Below are positions 16,647 through 25,050 of a stretch of 36,350 nucleotides of DNA, piece after piece (positions within the stretch are counted from its first letter, which is position 1; the number at the start of each line of letters is the position of its first letter). Origin of the DNA: an uncultured Prevotellaceae bacterium. GTDB lineage: Bacteria > Bacteroidota > Bacteroidia > Bacteroidales > Bacteroidaceae. Made by a program: the position numbers and the translations under genes. The notes under the pieces were generated by a model. The model did no database searches and had not been told where the DNA came from. It saw only the letters and a list, made by a program, of their open reading frames with translations. Location of the stretch: the NCBI GenBank assembly GCA_946539475.1, contig CAMNHM010000011.1:1-36350 (forward strand), read 5' to 3'.

Positions 16647-18278
16647 TCAGCGTCTGAAGGCGAAGTCCTGCAACGTGCAGAGCGACTGGCCTTTTACGTC
16701 GGATTGGAAGGTGAAGAAGAGGGCGTGCTTGCCTGCGAAAGTGCCCAGGGCGGGCAGGTCGACGGTGATTTCGGTGCTCTCCTGGGGCATGTCGGCCCGC
16801 AGGTCGACGGTGGCCAGGACGCTGCCTCCCTGCGACGTCCAGGGACGGTCGAGGAGTACGGTCAGCTGCCCGTCGACGCCCTGCGGGATGAGTCGCAGCA
16901 GGAGTGCTGCCTTGCTGCTGCCCTGCGTGGCGTCGAAGTTGAAATACTTGTAGCCGACGATGCTGCCATCGGTATTGTTCACCACGAAGTTGGTGTTCGA
17001 GCTGAGGTCGTAGGGTCGCTCGAAACGGTCGTCCTGGCCATAGTTCACGTCGACGTATGAGCCATAGAAGATGTTCTCGGGCCATGCATGCTCGGCAGTC
17101 TTCGGCCCAGTGTACCAGCAGGCGATGCCGGCCGAGTGTCGCTCCAGCGGATTGAGTCCTCCCAGGGCGAATCCTTCAGAGGTATACTCGCCCTCGGAGA
17201 TGGTGACGCGTCCGCCGGCGCCCTGCTCCACTACGACGCTGATGGGAGCCACCATCGCCTGCCGGGCATACTCGTTGAGCCCCGTCTGACGGTGGTAGAA
17301 GACGTACCACTGTCCGCCCACCTGACAGATGCCGCCGTGGGTGTTGCCGCTGACGGTAGCCGTAGCGATGGTGTCGCCCTGCTCGTTGATGTCGCGGGCA
17401 CGCCCGTCGATGATTGTCCCTCCGTAGGTCCAGGGTCCCAGCGGATGGTCGCTGTAGGCATAGGCCAGCGTGTAGTTGGTGTCGGGGAGGCCATACTCGC
17501 CGTCACGGGTCCACCGGCTGTAGACGAAGACATACTTGTCCTGAATCTTCCGTATTGACGATGCCTCGAAGAAGCGGAAGATGCCTTCCTGATGTCGTCC
17601 GCTGACCATATCCTCTACGACGGTCGTCCCCGGCTTCACGGTGGCCATCGTGGCGGGATCGAGCTCGGCGGCATAGGATCGCTCAAAGCCCCAATAGCCA
17701 TAGACGCGTCCGTCGTCGTCGACAAAGACAGCAGGGTCGAAGCCCAGCACGCCCTCCGTCAGGTCAGGGTTCTGCTCGCTCCAGTTGCACACCTCGAACG
17801 GCCCGTCGGGCCTGCTGCTGCGCGCCACGAGGCCGTTGCGTCCTCCGGCCTGGTCGTTGGGATAGAGGTAGTAGGTCTTCTTGCCGTCGGCATCGGTGAC
17901 GAGTGTGACGTCGGGGGCATAGAGCACGTCGGCCTTTCCCTCGGCGTCGAGGAGCTCTCCGCGGGCGTTCTTGTCGACGGAGAAGATGACGCCATCGTAG
18001 CGCCAGCGGGTGAGGCTGTCGACGCTGGCCGACCATACTACCTGGTCGCGACCGCAGTACTCGGTCTTCAGGTTGTCGTGCGATCCGTAGATGTAGACGC
18101 GATAGCGGCCTGGCTGGTCGGGGTCCTCAAAGACATAGGGCTCGCCGTCGGGTATGTGCTCCCACAGAGGCAGATAGGGGTTGCCGGGCGTGGTGAGCTC
18201 AGGGTCGGCGCCCTGCTGCTGGGCCGTGCAGGCTGCCATCATGGCAGCCATGATGGCAAGGGTTGCGGGGGTTCTCAT
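16647..18278 (-). CDS. GH43 family lipoprotein with C-terminal carbohydrate-binding domain
   Basis: The 543-residue product has a short signal with a cysteine at residue 17 (MAAC), suggesting a lipoprotein. The five-bladed GH43 propeller (about 30-370) shows Asp44 in IPDGEPYVF (base), Asp181 in GFDPAVFVDDDG and Glu238 in FEASSIRK (acid). GNTHGGICQVGGQWYVFYHR carries the usual metal/substrate His. Residues about 383-543 form a beta-sandwich like CBM6. Family activity is arabinofuranosidase or beta-xylosidase. Its ATG lies 1 bp after the TGA of the GH51 gene, so translation is probably coupled, and the two enzymes fit joint debranching of arabinan or arabinoxylan. Confidence 0.9.
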   Translation of the reverse strand: MRTPATLAIMAAMMAACTAQQQGADPELTTPGNPYLPLWEHIPDGEPYVFEDPDQPGRYRVYIYGSHDNLKTEYCGRDQVVWSASVDSLTRWRYDGVIFSVDKNARGELLDAEGKADVLYAPDVTLVTDADGKKTYYLYPNDQAGGRNGLVARSSRPDGPFEVCNWSEQNPDLTEGVLGFDPAVFVDDDGRVYGYWGFERSYAAELDPATMATVKPGTTVVEDMVSGRHQEGIFRFFEASSIRKIQDKYVFVYSRWTRDGEYGLPDTNYTLAYAYSDHPLGPWTYGGTIIDGRARDINEQGDTIATATVSGNTHGGICQVGGQWYVFYHRQTGLNEYARQAMVAPISVVVEQGAGGRVTISEGEYTSEGFALGGLNPLERHSAGIACWYTGPKTAEHAWPENIFYGSYVDVNYGQDDRFERPYDLSSNTNFVVNNTDGSIVGYKYFNFDATQGSSKAALLLRLIPQGVDGQLTVLLDRPWTSQGGSVLATVDLRADMPQESTEITVDLPALGTFAGKHALFFTFQSDVKGQSLCTLQDFAFRR

Positions 18279-18279
18279 A

Positions 18280-20352
18280 TCACAGCTGGTATTCGTACAT
18301 CACAAATGAATAGGGCTGCAGGTCGGCCTTGAACTTCTTCTGCGCCTTCATCGTCTCCTTCTGGGGGGCAATGGGCTGCTGGTCGAAGTTGTTCTCGTCG
18401 TCGGGCTTACCGCTGAGCGTGGTCTTCGTGACCGTCTTCTTCAGGGGGAAGCGCGACAGGTTGACGGTAGCAGTCTTCGCCTCGGCACTGGCGTTGCACA
18501 GCTTGACATAGAGGCGGCGGTCCTTCACGTTGAGCACGACGGACTGCCCGTAGTGGCTGTTCTCGACAGGCTGTACGACGCCCTTGGCATCGCCGTCGAA
18601 CGTGACGCAGTCGCCATAGTAGTACTGTCCGCTGGACTGTCCGAACATCTGCTGCACGTAATAGCTGCAGGTGAGGAACGGGCGTTCGTTGTCGAAGTAG
18701 ATGAGGTCGGGGTTCCAGTTGGTAGCATTCTTGCGGGCGAAGAGCGGAGCATAGCTGGTCATGCAGACCACATCGCCATTGCGCTCGACATGGAGCAGAT
18801 AGAGACCCTCGGCCAAAGCATCGATGAGCTTCTTGTCCTTGGCAGCATACTCGCCGAGGTAGACCTTCGACTTGCGGTCGCGCGGATAATTGTCGTACTG
18901 TCGGCTCTTCAGGAAGTAGTCGCGCTGCTCGTAGTAGTGCTCGTCGATGATGGGCATCTGCAGCTCGTCGGCCAGCTTCCAGCCTGCCTCATAGTCGGGG
19001 TTGCCGGGGTGAGAGCCGGGGCCTGCGGTGCCCACGATGACGATCTCGGGGTGGGCCTCGCGTACCTTATTATATATGTAGCGGAAGCGCTCGATGAACT
19101 CTGGCGAGATCTTCTCCTCGTTGCCCAGTCCGAGATACTTCAGGTTGAAGGGCTTCGGGTGTCCGGCATCGGCACGCATCTTGGCCCACTTCGACTTGGC
19201 GGGATCGCCGTTGGCCCACTCGATGAGGTCGAGAGCGTCCTGCACCCACTCGTCCATCTCGTCCATGCGCACCACGTCCTGTGCCTGCGTGGGCCACATG
19301 TTCCAGCCGCCGTTGGTGCCTTGGCAGCTCACGCCGCAAGGCAGGATGGGCACGGGAGCCATGCCGAGATCTTCGCAGAACTGGAAGTACTCATAGTAGC
19401 CCAGTCCCATGCTCTGGTGGTAGCCCCAGGTGTTCTTCTGCTGTATGCGCTGATGGCGTGGTCCGATGGTGTTCTTCCAGCGATAGGTGTTCCAGAAACC
19501 GTCACCGCCACCGTGTACCACACAGCCACCGGGGAAGCGCATGAACTTCGGGTGAAGGTCGGCCAGAGCCTGTGCCAGATCCTTACGCAGGCCGTGACCC
19601 TTGTAAGTGTCCTGCGGCATGAGCGACACATCATCCAGATAGAGGTCGCCGTCGTTGAGCACCAGTATCTGCAAGGCGGCCTTCTTGCAGTCGGCATCGG
19701 GGGTGAGGGTGGCCTTGTACTCGCGCCAGTTCTCCTTGGCAACGAGCTTGCCGTCTTTCACCTGTGCTTTCTCGTGAGCGGTAATATCGAATGTGACATC
19801 AGCCAGCAGCTTCGGGTCTCTGCCCCAGCCCTGCGGCTCCACCAGGGCAACGCGCACCTGCTTGGCAGCACCGATGTTCGAGATGCGCATGGAGAAGTCG
19901 TAGCTGGCACCGGCCTTCACGGGCATGCCGTCGAAGCCGTCGTTCTGAAGGCCGTAGCCCTTCCATCCCTTGAAGTCGTGAAACTCGCGAGAGCGCTCCA
20001 CGTGCAGCCACATCTGTGTCTGCGTGACAGGAGCCACGACGGTGCCGCCCATGTTGGAGGGAACGGCACTGACGATGGGCTGGATGAAGCCCAGCGAGTG
20101 ACCCGGGCGGACAACCTTCCACGCGGTGGCGGGCCCCCATCCGTCCTTCTCGTTGGGGTTGTACTCGAACGAGCCGTTCTGCAGCAACTCAGCATAGAGT
20201 CCGCCGTCGGCCGACGACGAGATGTCCTCGAAGAAGATGCCGATCAGTTCGTCACTAATGGCCTTGCCGCCCTTGGGAGCCGACATGGGCCTCTGGGCAC
20301 TGATGCCCATCGATGCTGCCAAGAAGGCAGCGCAAAGAGTCGTCTTTTTCAT
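18280..20352 (-). CDS. GH51 alpha-L-arabinofuranosidase
   Basis: The 690-residue protein has a signal peptide (MKKTTLCAAFLAASMGISAQ). It then has the GH51 start GKAISDELIGIFFEDISSSADGGLYAELL, an internal carbohydrate-binding-like sandwich (about 90-235), the barrel, and a C-terminal sandwich. Acid/base is Glu412 in LGLGNEEK and nucleophile Glu501 in YLGEYAA. It removes alpha-L-arabinofuranosyl side chains from arabinan or arabinoxylan. It is the first gene of an operon with the GH43 gene. The promoter upstream is a good match to the Bacteroidetes consensus and sits inside the terminator of the next operon. Confidence 0.94.
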   Translation of the reverse strand: MKKTTLCAAFLAASMGISAQRPMSAPKGGKAISDELIGIFFEDISSSADGGLYAELLQNGSFEYNPNEKDGWGPATAWKVVRPGHSLGFIQPIVSAVPSNMGGTVVAPVTQTQMWLHVERSREFHDFKGWKGYGLQNDGFDGMPVKAGASYDFSMRISNIGAAKQVRVALVEPQGWGRDPKLLADVTFDITAHEKAQVKDGKLVAKENWREYKATLTPDADCKKAALQILVLNDGDLYLDDVSLMPQDTYKGHGLRKDLAQALADLHPKFMRFPGGCVVHGGGDGFWNTYRWKNTIGPRHQRIQQKNTWGYHQSMGLGYYEYFQFCEDLGMAPVPILPCGVSCQGTNGGWNMWPTQAQDVVRMDEMDEWVQDALDLIEWANGDPAKSKWAKMRADAGHPKPFNLKYLGLGNEEKISPEFIERFRYIYNKVREAHPEIVIVGTAGPGSHPGNPDYEAGWKLADELQMPIIDEHYYEQRDYFLKSRQYDNYPRDRKSKVYLGEYAAKDKKLIDALAEGLYLLHVERNGDVVCMTSYAPLFARKNATNWNPDLIYFDNERPFLTCSYYVQQMFGQSSGQYYYGDCVTFDGDAKGVVQPVENSHYGQSVVLNVKDRRLYVKLCNASAEAKTATVNLSRFPLKKTVTKTTLSGKPDDENNFDQQPIAPQKETMKAQKKFKADLQPYSFVMYEYQL

Positions 20353-20405
20353 TTTATCACTAGGTTTTGATGGTTGTATTTTCTTCCGGTGTTAAGTGAT
20401 GGCGA

Positions 20406-20437
20406 CAAAGTTACACAAAAAAACTGACGTACACAAA
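20406..20437 (-). promoter_or_regulatory. Promoter of the GH51-GH43 operon
   Basis: On the minus strand, -7 TAACTTTG is at 20413-20406 and -33 TTTG at 20437-20434, with 20 bp between them. The -33 element is in the loop of the 20415-20458 hairpin and inside the small palindrome AAACGTTT (20435-20442). Confidence 0.75.
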
Positions 20438-20458
20438 CGTTTACGTCAGTTTTTTTGT
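20415..20458. terminator. 17-bp perfect hairpin with A and T runs
   Basis: The arms 20415-20431 and 20442-20458 are perfectly complementary around a 10-base loop. The outer part is A7/T7, so it works as an intrinsic terminator on either strand. It ends the DUF5686 gene (stop at 20476, minus strand). Confidence 0.8.
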
Positions 20459-20475
20459 TCTCGGCTGCCGCCGGC

Positions 20476-23100
20476 TCAGAAAGTCATGCGGATCATGAAG
20501 CGGATGCCCTGCTTGTGGGCCGTCGGCAGATGGAGGTATCCGAATCGCCGGATATACTCTACGTGGACAATCTTCAGGATGTTATGAATGCCGGCCGAGA
20601 GTTCCCAATAGGGTTTCTTCGGATCCATGACGTAGGATCCCTCGGGGAAGTACATCAGGGTGGCGTCTCCGGCGTTCTGAGCCAGCGTGGGATTGTTCTT
20701 GTCGGAGAGATCGCCCCAGAGGCACTTCACCGAGAGCCATTCGCGCCACTTCAGCTTGCGCAACAGGGGTATTCGATTGAATATCTTTCCGTTGAGATCC
20801 CAGTTGAGCATGGCAGAGACATACCGGTCGTTGAGGAACTCCATGTTGTTGATCAGCGTGAAGGTGTAATCCTGCATGATATAGCTCAGGTTGGTCTCAG
20901 GCATGATGAGCAGGGGGAAGGGCACCTTGTTCCACTGTATGCCGCCCTTGACGATGAAGTCCATTTTTCCCCACGATTTCAGCCAGAAGCGCTTATAGAT
21001 GCTTGCCTCGGTGAAGTTATAGGCATAGTCGCCGCCGAGGAAGTCTTTCAAGCCCATCGTGTGACTGATGGTGAAGACGGGCGAGTCGAGGTTGATGGGC
21101 AATCGGCGCTGCTTGGTGTTGATAAACGTCTCGCCAGGAGCAAAGCGCAACTCGCCCCGCAGTTCGGTGGTGCGGAATTTGGTGGAGGGTGAAGGGTTGA
21201 GGGCGGAGGGAGAATAGTCTTGCGGCGCAGAAAGGTGACCTTCCTCCACCTTCCACCCGTCACCCTCCACCATTTTGCTCAGGGGCACGAAGAACAGCTG
21301 GCCTGCGCCTTCGTTCTCCTCGCGCTTCAGCTGAACGGTGGTGCGGAAGCCCCAGTCCTCCTCGCGCTCGAAGGTGAGCGACTGGCGGTTGTAGAACATC
21401 ATCTTGTCGACCTTTGCCCACTTCAGCGAGGTGAAGACGTTGTCCTTGTCGGTATGCATGAACTTGTCGGAGGGCGACATCACGTCGTAGGTCGACGAGA
21501 GCGTCAGCGTGCGCTTTGGAAACTCTCGGGGGAGATACTCCTTTTTATTGAACGAATAGATGAGGTCGCCCTTGTAGTAGGTCTTCTTCGAGTCCATGCC
21601 GTGAGCGATGTAGCCTGCGACAAAAAGGTTGGAGTCGAGGTTGGCAGTCGTCTGGGCAGAGAGGCGGAATCGGTAGCCGTCGACGAAGTTGTTGGTAATC
21701 ATCGTGTTAATAGGCCCGATGTCGACCTTCGACGGGTGCTTGGGGTTGCCCGTCTCCACGAAGTTCTCGATGAAGGCTTTTGCCACGAAGAGGATGTAGT
21801 TGAAGCCCTTGATCTGCTCCAGGCCGTGCACAAAAGCATCCATGGAGCTCTCGCTGCGGGTGAGCTCCACCTGCCGGTACTGCGACCAGAACTCGTCGCC
21901 GCGCATCATTGCGTTGACGTCCTTCACCTCTTTCTTCTTGCCCTTGAACAGCTGTCGGGGCAGCTCGTCGAAGGCGTAATCGGTGAGGCGTGTATTGCGT
22001 ATGACGGCAAACTGCGTGAGGAACGATGCCACCTTCAGCTCCGTGAACATATCGTCGACGGAGAGCACCCATTCGCCGTTGGGCAGCTTGCGAAACTCCT
22101 GCGTCACCTTCATGTTCTCGACGAAGTTCACGTCGGAGCGCTTGGGGATGGTCATTTCGCATCGCTTCACCTGATAGCTGGAGTCGGCCAGGATGAAGAG
22201 GTCGCCACGGAATCCGAAGTCCTGCTGGTTGTTGGGCAGGAAGGAGAGATGGAAGCAAAGGTCGTGGTCGACGTAGATGGTGTCCTGTATATAATAGCGG
22301 TAGAAGGCGATGGCATCGTCGCCGATGGGCGACGTGAAGGGATACTGAAGCAGGCGTATCTGATTGTCGTAGATATTGATGTCGGTGAAGACGTCCTTCA
22401 TCAGCGTGGTAAGGATGTCGCCCGTCTGTATGAGGTCGTTGATGCCCTGGTTGTTCATACCCTTGATGATGGTCTTCTCGTCGTGCGGGTCCTTGCGGTA
22501 AATCTTCTGCGAGACGGTCTCGTCGACTGACAGCGGCAGGATGAGCTTATTGTTGTAGGGACATACCTCTATCTGGTTGATGAGCCATTGCTTCTTGCCG
22601 AACTTAGCCGAGTCAAGAAGCTGCGTCGTGACGTCGTTGAGCGCCAGCGTCAGCTTCTGGTACTTGTTGTACTGGTAGAAATCGTGATTTGAAAGGTCGG
22701 TCTGCTTACGTGCAGCAACTACCTTTCGCATCAGCTCGACGGCGGGGTTGTTCTTACGGCTGTAGCGTGAGCGTTTCGACTTGATGGTCACCTCGCTGAG
22801 CAGCTTGCTGTCGGGCTTCAGACGGATGCGCAGGTAGTGGGGCGTGCGGCTGTCGACGACAACCGTCTGCTGATGATAGCCGATGGCGCTGAACGTCAGA
22901 GCCCATCCATCGTGGCGGGCGATGCTGAAATGTCCGTCGACGTCGGATGCCACAGCCACACCATGCCCCCGATAGCTGCAGCTGGCAAACGAGATGGTGT
23001 CGCCCGTCTGCTCGTCGAGTATGTGCCCGGTGATGGTCTGAGCCTGGGCCGTAAGCCCAAGAAGCGCCAGCAGCGCAACGAGTATCGTCTTTATCTTCAT
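20476..23100 (-). CDS. DUF5686 family outer-membrane protein with regulatory-like N-terminus
   Basis: The 874-residue product has a signal peptide (MKIKTILVALLALLGLTAQA), a carboxypeptidase-regulatory-like domain (about 22-105: ITGHILDEQTGDTISFASC), and then the DUF5686 region, opening NPAVELMRKVVAARKQTDLS. It ends in beta-barrel-like strands (GIRFMIRMTF). It is probably an outer-membrane barrel of unknown function. Residues 611-640 are a repeat-encoded in-frame insertion of exactly 90 bp. The start ATG overlaps the TGA of the upstream CDP-alcohol transferase gene (ATGA), which fixes the start and implies translational coupling. The longer frame back to 23271 is overlap, not protein. Confidence 0.88.
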   Translation of the reverse strand: MKIKTILVALLALLGLTAQAQTITGHILDEQTGDTISFASCSYRGHGVAVASDVDGHFSIARHDGWALTFSAIGYHQQTVVVDSRTPHYLRIRLKPDSKLLSEVTIKSKRSRYSRKNNPAVELMRKVVAARKQTDLSNHDFYQYNKYQKLTLALNDVTTQLLDSAKFGKKQWLINQIEVCPYNNKLILPLSVDETVSQKIYRKDPHDEKTIIKGMNNQGINDLIQTGDILTTLMKDVFTDINIYDNQIRLLQYPFTSPIGDDAIAFYRYYIQDTIYVDHDLCFHLSFLPNNQQDFGFRGDLFILADSSYQVKRCEMTIPKRSDVNFVENMKVTQEFRKLPNGEWVLSVDDMFTELKVASFLTQFAVIRNTRLTDYAFDELPRQLFKGKKKEVKDVNAMMRGDEFWSQYRQVELTRSESSMDAFVHGLEQIKGFNYILFVAKAFIENFVETGNPKHPSKVDIGPINTMITNNFVDGYRFRLSAQTTANLDSNLFVAGYIAHGMDSKKTYYKGDLIYSFNKKEYLPREFPKRTLTLSSTYDVMSPSDKFMHTDKDNVFTSLKWAKVDKMMFYNRQSLTFEREEDWGFRTTVQLKREENEGAGQLFFVPLSKMVEGDGWKVEEGHLSAPQDYSPSALNPSPSTKFRTTELRGELRFAPGETFINTKQRRLPINLDSPVFTISHTMGLKDFLGGDYAYNFTEASIYKRFWLKSWGKMDFIVKGGIQWNKVPFPLLIMPETNLSYIMQDYTFTLINNMEFLNDRYVSAMLNWDLNGKIFNRIPLLRKLKWREWLSVKCLWGDLSDKNNPTLAQNAGDATLMYFPEGSYVMDPKKPYWELSAGIHNILKIVHVEYIRRFGYLHLPTAHKQGIRFMIRMTF
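21181..21271. repeat. Inverted heptamer-repeat element inserted in frame in the DUF5686 gene
   Basis: The left arm 21181-21215 reads GGTGGAG, GGTGAAG, GGTTGAG, GGCGGAG, GGAGAAT. The right arm, read on the other strand from 21271 to 21237, is GGTGGAG, GGTGACG, GGTGGAA, GGTGGAG, GAAGGTC. A 21-base spacer lies between. Residues 611-640 correspond to 21270-21181, exactly 30 codons. Confidence 0.8.
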
Positions 23101-24065
23101 ATCTGAGGCTCCAATTCTGTGCACATCTTCTCGTGGCGATTGTGCATGTAATAATAGAGAGCCGCAAGGACGGTAATCTCGAAGAGAGGATAAATCCAAG
23201 GCTCGTCGACCAGGCAGCTGATGAAGAGCACGATGGCTCGGGTGTTGTGGGTCAGCGTATTGGTCATCCACATCAGGGGCAGGCTCTTCGAGCGGAATGT
23301 CTGGCGGAACGATGCCGGCATGTCAGCGGCACTAGGCCACTTGGCCTTCACCTTTCGGAAGAAGCGCTGGAACTGAGGGGTGTTCTTCTCCTGCTTGCGG
23401 CACCAGCCGATATAGAAATAGTGGAAGGCATAGTCCCAGAAATAACCTTTGTCGCCAACGGTGAAAGGTCCCCATTTGCGCTTGGGCATCGAGTCGAGCA
23501 GTTCCTGCTCACCCTTCGTGCTACTGAGCTCACTGCCCTCCTCGCCCTTAATAAAATAGAGGTGTATCTGACGGTAGTAGTCAGCCAGCTGACATTGGCG
23601 GGCATGCCAGTAGAAACCGGCGAAGGCACAGAGGACGAATCCCCAGAACGTCCAATGATAATCTGACTGGAAAGGCAGCGGCTGATTCCACAACCGAAGG
23701 GCAATGCCCAGATAGCAGAAGAAAAACCACACGTCGCTGGCAAGACCGTCGAGCATACGCCCGATGGCTGTCTTATGATTGGTCAGACGAGCCATCTGTC
23801 CGTCGGTAGAGTCGCAGAAGTTAGCCAGCATCAGCAGCACGACGCCACAAACGTTCCACCACAACTCGGTATGATAGAAGCAGAAGCCGGCACCTGCTCC
23901 GAGGAACATGGAGAGAATGGTGACGAAATTAGGGGTTACACCTATTTTAATCCACATTAAGGCAAACACGAGTCCTATCGGACGGGTGAAATAGACATCG
24001 AGTGTCTCCTCCGTATCGTTCGACTTGAACGATTCCTGTAGTAGTTGCTTAAAACTTTTATCCAT
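23097..24065 (-). CDS. CDP-alcohol phosphatidyltransferase family membrane protein
   Basis: The 322-residue protein has several membrane helices and the family signature CDSTDGQMAR, then G102 and Asp106 (GRMLDGLASD). Members exchange CMP from a CDP-alcohol for another alcohol, making phospholipids or related lipids. Asp85, Asp88, Gly89, Ala92, Arg93, Gly102 and Asp106 are in place. The fourth aspartate position of D-x3-D is Ser110, with Asp111 beside it. A charged loop of about 100 residues (about 165-275) sits between the helices and is longer than in housekeeping synthases. It starts an operon with the DUF5686 gene and is divergent from a cytidylyltransferase, which may supply its CDP-activated substrate. 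Confidence 0.88.
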   Translation of the reverse strand: MDKSFKQLLQESFKSNDTEETLDVYFTRPIGLVFALMWIKIGVTPNFVTILSMFLGAGAGFCFYHTELWWNVCGVVLLMLANFCDSTDGQMARLTNHKTAIGRMLDGLASDVWFFFCYLGIALRLWNQPLPFQSDYHWTFWGFVLCAFAGFYWHARQCQLADYYRQIHLYFIKGEEGSELSSTKGEQELLDSMPKRKWGPFTVGDKGYFWDYAFHYFYIGWCRKQEKNTPQFQRFFRKVKAKWPSAADMPASFRQTFRSKSLPLMWMTNTLTHNTRAIVLFISCLVDEPWIYPLFEITVLAALYYYMHNRHEKMCTELEPQI

Positions 24066-24082
24066 TATCTTTCGTTCGTAAA

Positions 24083-24107
24083 CCGAAAATCCACATCGGG
24101 TTTTCGG
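24083..24107. repeat. Hairpin in the 5' leader of the CDP-alcohol transferase
   Basis: CCGAAAA (24083-24089) pairs with TTTTCGG (24101-24107) around an 11-base loop. It lies between the -7 element and the start codon, so it would be in the leader RNA. Confidence 0.45.
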
Positions 24108-24111
24108 AGTG

Positions 24112-24119
24112 CAAAGTTA
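24112..24119 (-). promoter_or_regulatory. -7 promoter element for the CDP-alcohol transferase operon
   Basis: TAACTTTG followed by CA on the minus strand, 46 bp upstream of the ATG at 24065. No clear -33 match. Confidence 0.65.
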
Positions 24120-24275
24120 AGCATTTTATGCGACACATGGAATGTTTTACCGCTATATTTGTCTTTTTTTATCAAATGCTTTGCATGAATCAAGTTGTTT
24201 TAACCAAGTATTAGGTGAAAGATGTTTTTTTGAGGGAAAAAAGAGAAATCACTTGCCTATCCCGAAAAAAAGTCG

Positions 24276-24283
24276 TAACTTTG
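24276..24283 (+). promoter_or_regulatory. Promoter of the cytidylyltransferase gene
   Basis: -7 TAACTTTG with CTTG at 24252-24255, 20 bp upstream, as -33. The ATG at 24306 is 22 bp downstream. About 155 AT-rich bases separate it from the divergent promoter, with no further feature visible. Confidence 0.7.
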
Positions 24284-24305
24284 CCTGCGAAAGGAACTGT
24301 ATCTT

Positions 24306-24974
24306 ATGAAGCAGACGGACAAAAACATCATCATGATCACCGCCGGAGGCGTAGGTGAACGCTTCGGCAGCAGCGTGCCCAAGCAATATGTGGAGATCGA
24401 CGGCCGTAAGGTCATAGCCTACGTCGTCGACGCATGCAAGCGTAGCCAACTTGCCGACGCCATCGTTGTCGTCGCCCACCCGAAATACCACGACGAGCTA
24501 AGAGCCGAGTTCGGAGTCGACGTCACAGCGAGCGGCCCGAAGCTAAACGTTACGAAACGTAACGGAATCGACTACATCCGCAGTCACAGCTCCTGCGAGA
24601 AGCTGATTGTTGCCGACGCCGTCAGGCCAACGATCGAGACGCACGTCTTAGACAAGTTCTTCAACCTGCTCGACGACTATGATGCCGTCGCCTGCGCCAG
24701 AAAGATCACCGACAGCCTGGGGCGCTACGGAGAGTGGATCGTCAACCGGGAAGAATATTTCACGCTGGCAGCCCCTGAGGCATTCCGCTTTAAGCTCATC
24801 GACGACCATTTCAAGGCTGACTCCCCCCTGACCGAGTCCATCCAGCAGCTGCCTCAGACGTCGAAGGTCTACCTCGACTTCAGCGTCCCCTATTACGACA
24901 AGCTCACCTACCCGGAAGATCTTGCAAAAATACAGTCCATCCTCCGACTGCAACACAAAATAAAGAACGCATAG
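24306..24974 (+). CDS. IspD/TarI-like cytidylyltransferase
   Basis: The 222-residue cytoplasmic protein has the IspD-family nucleotide-binding motif IMITAGGVGERFGSSVPKQY (residues 9-28), VADAVRP for metal and substrate binding, an APEAFRF strand in the place of TPQ.F, and the C-terminal LTYPEDL. It should transfer CMP from CTP to a sugar- or polyol-phosphate. The family includes the isoprenoid enzyme IspD and the CDP-ribitol enzyme TarI. I cannot tell which substrate is used; the divergent neighbour that consumes CDP-alcohols makes a non-isoprenoid role worth considering. Confidence 0.88.
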   Translation: MKQTDKNIIMITAGGVGERFGSSVPKQYVEIDGRKVIAYVVDACKRSQLADAIVVVAHPKYHDELRAEFGVDVTASGPKLNVTKRNGIDYIRSHSSCEKLIVADAVRPTIETHVLDKFFNLLDDYDAVACARKITDSLGRYGEWIVNREEYFTLAAPEAFRFKLIDDHFKADSPLTESIQQLPQTSKVYLDFSVPYYDKLTYPEDLAKIQSILRLQHKIKNA

Positions 24975-25017
24975 AAAGAAAATCGCCTTTTTCCTTTCAT
25001 TTCTCTTACTTATTTCG

Positions 25018-25025
25018 TAACTTTG
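25018..25025 (+). promoter_or_regulatory. Promoter of the RNA methyltransferase gene
   Basis: -7 TAACTTTG followed by CA, with TTTC at 24995-24998 and a 19-bp spacer as a near-consensus -33. The ATG at 25051 is 25 bp downstream. Confidence 0.7.
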
Positions 25026-25050
25026 CACACTGTATTCTACAACAACGATA

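Noticed and set aside
18553..20370. 605-codon plus-strand frame over the GH51 gene
   Set aside because: Antisense shadow of a well-supported GH51 gene with catalytic residues in place.
21220..22530. 436-codon plus-strand frame over the DUF5686 gene
   Set aside because: Antisense shadow; begins inside the repeat insertion and has no promoter.
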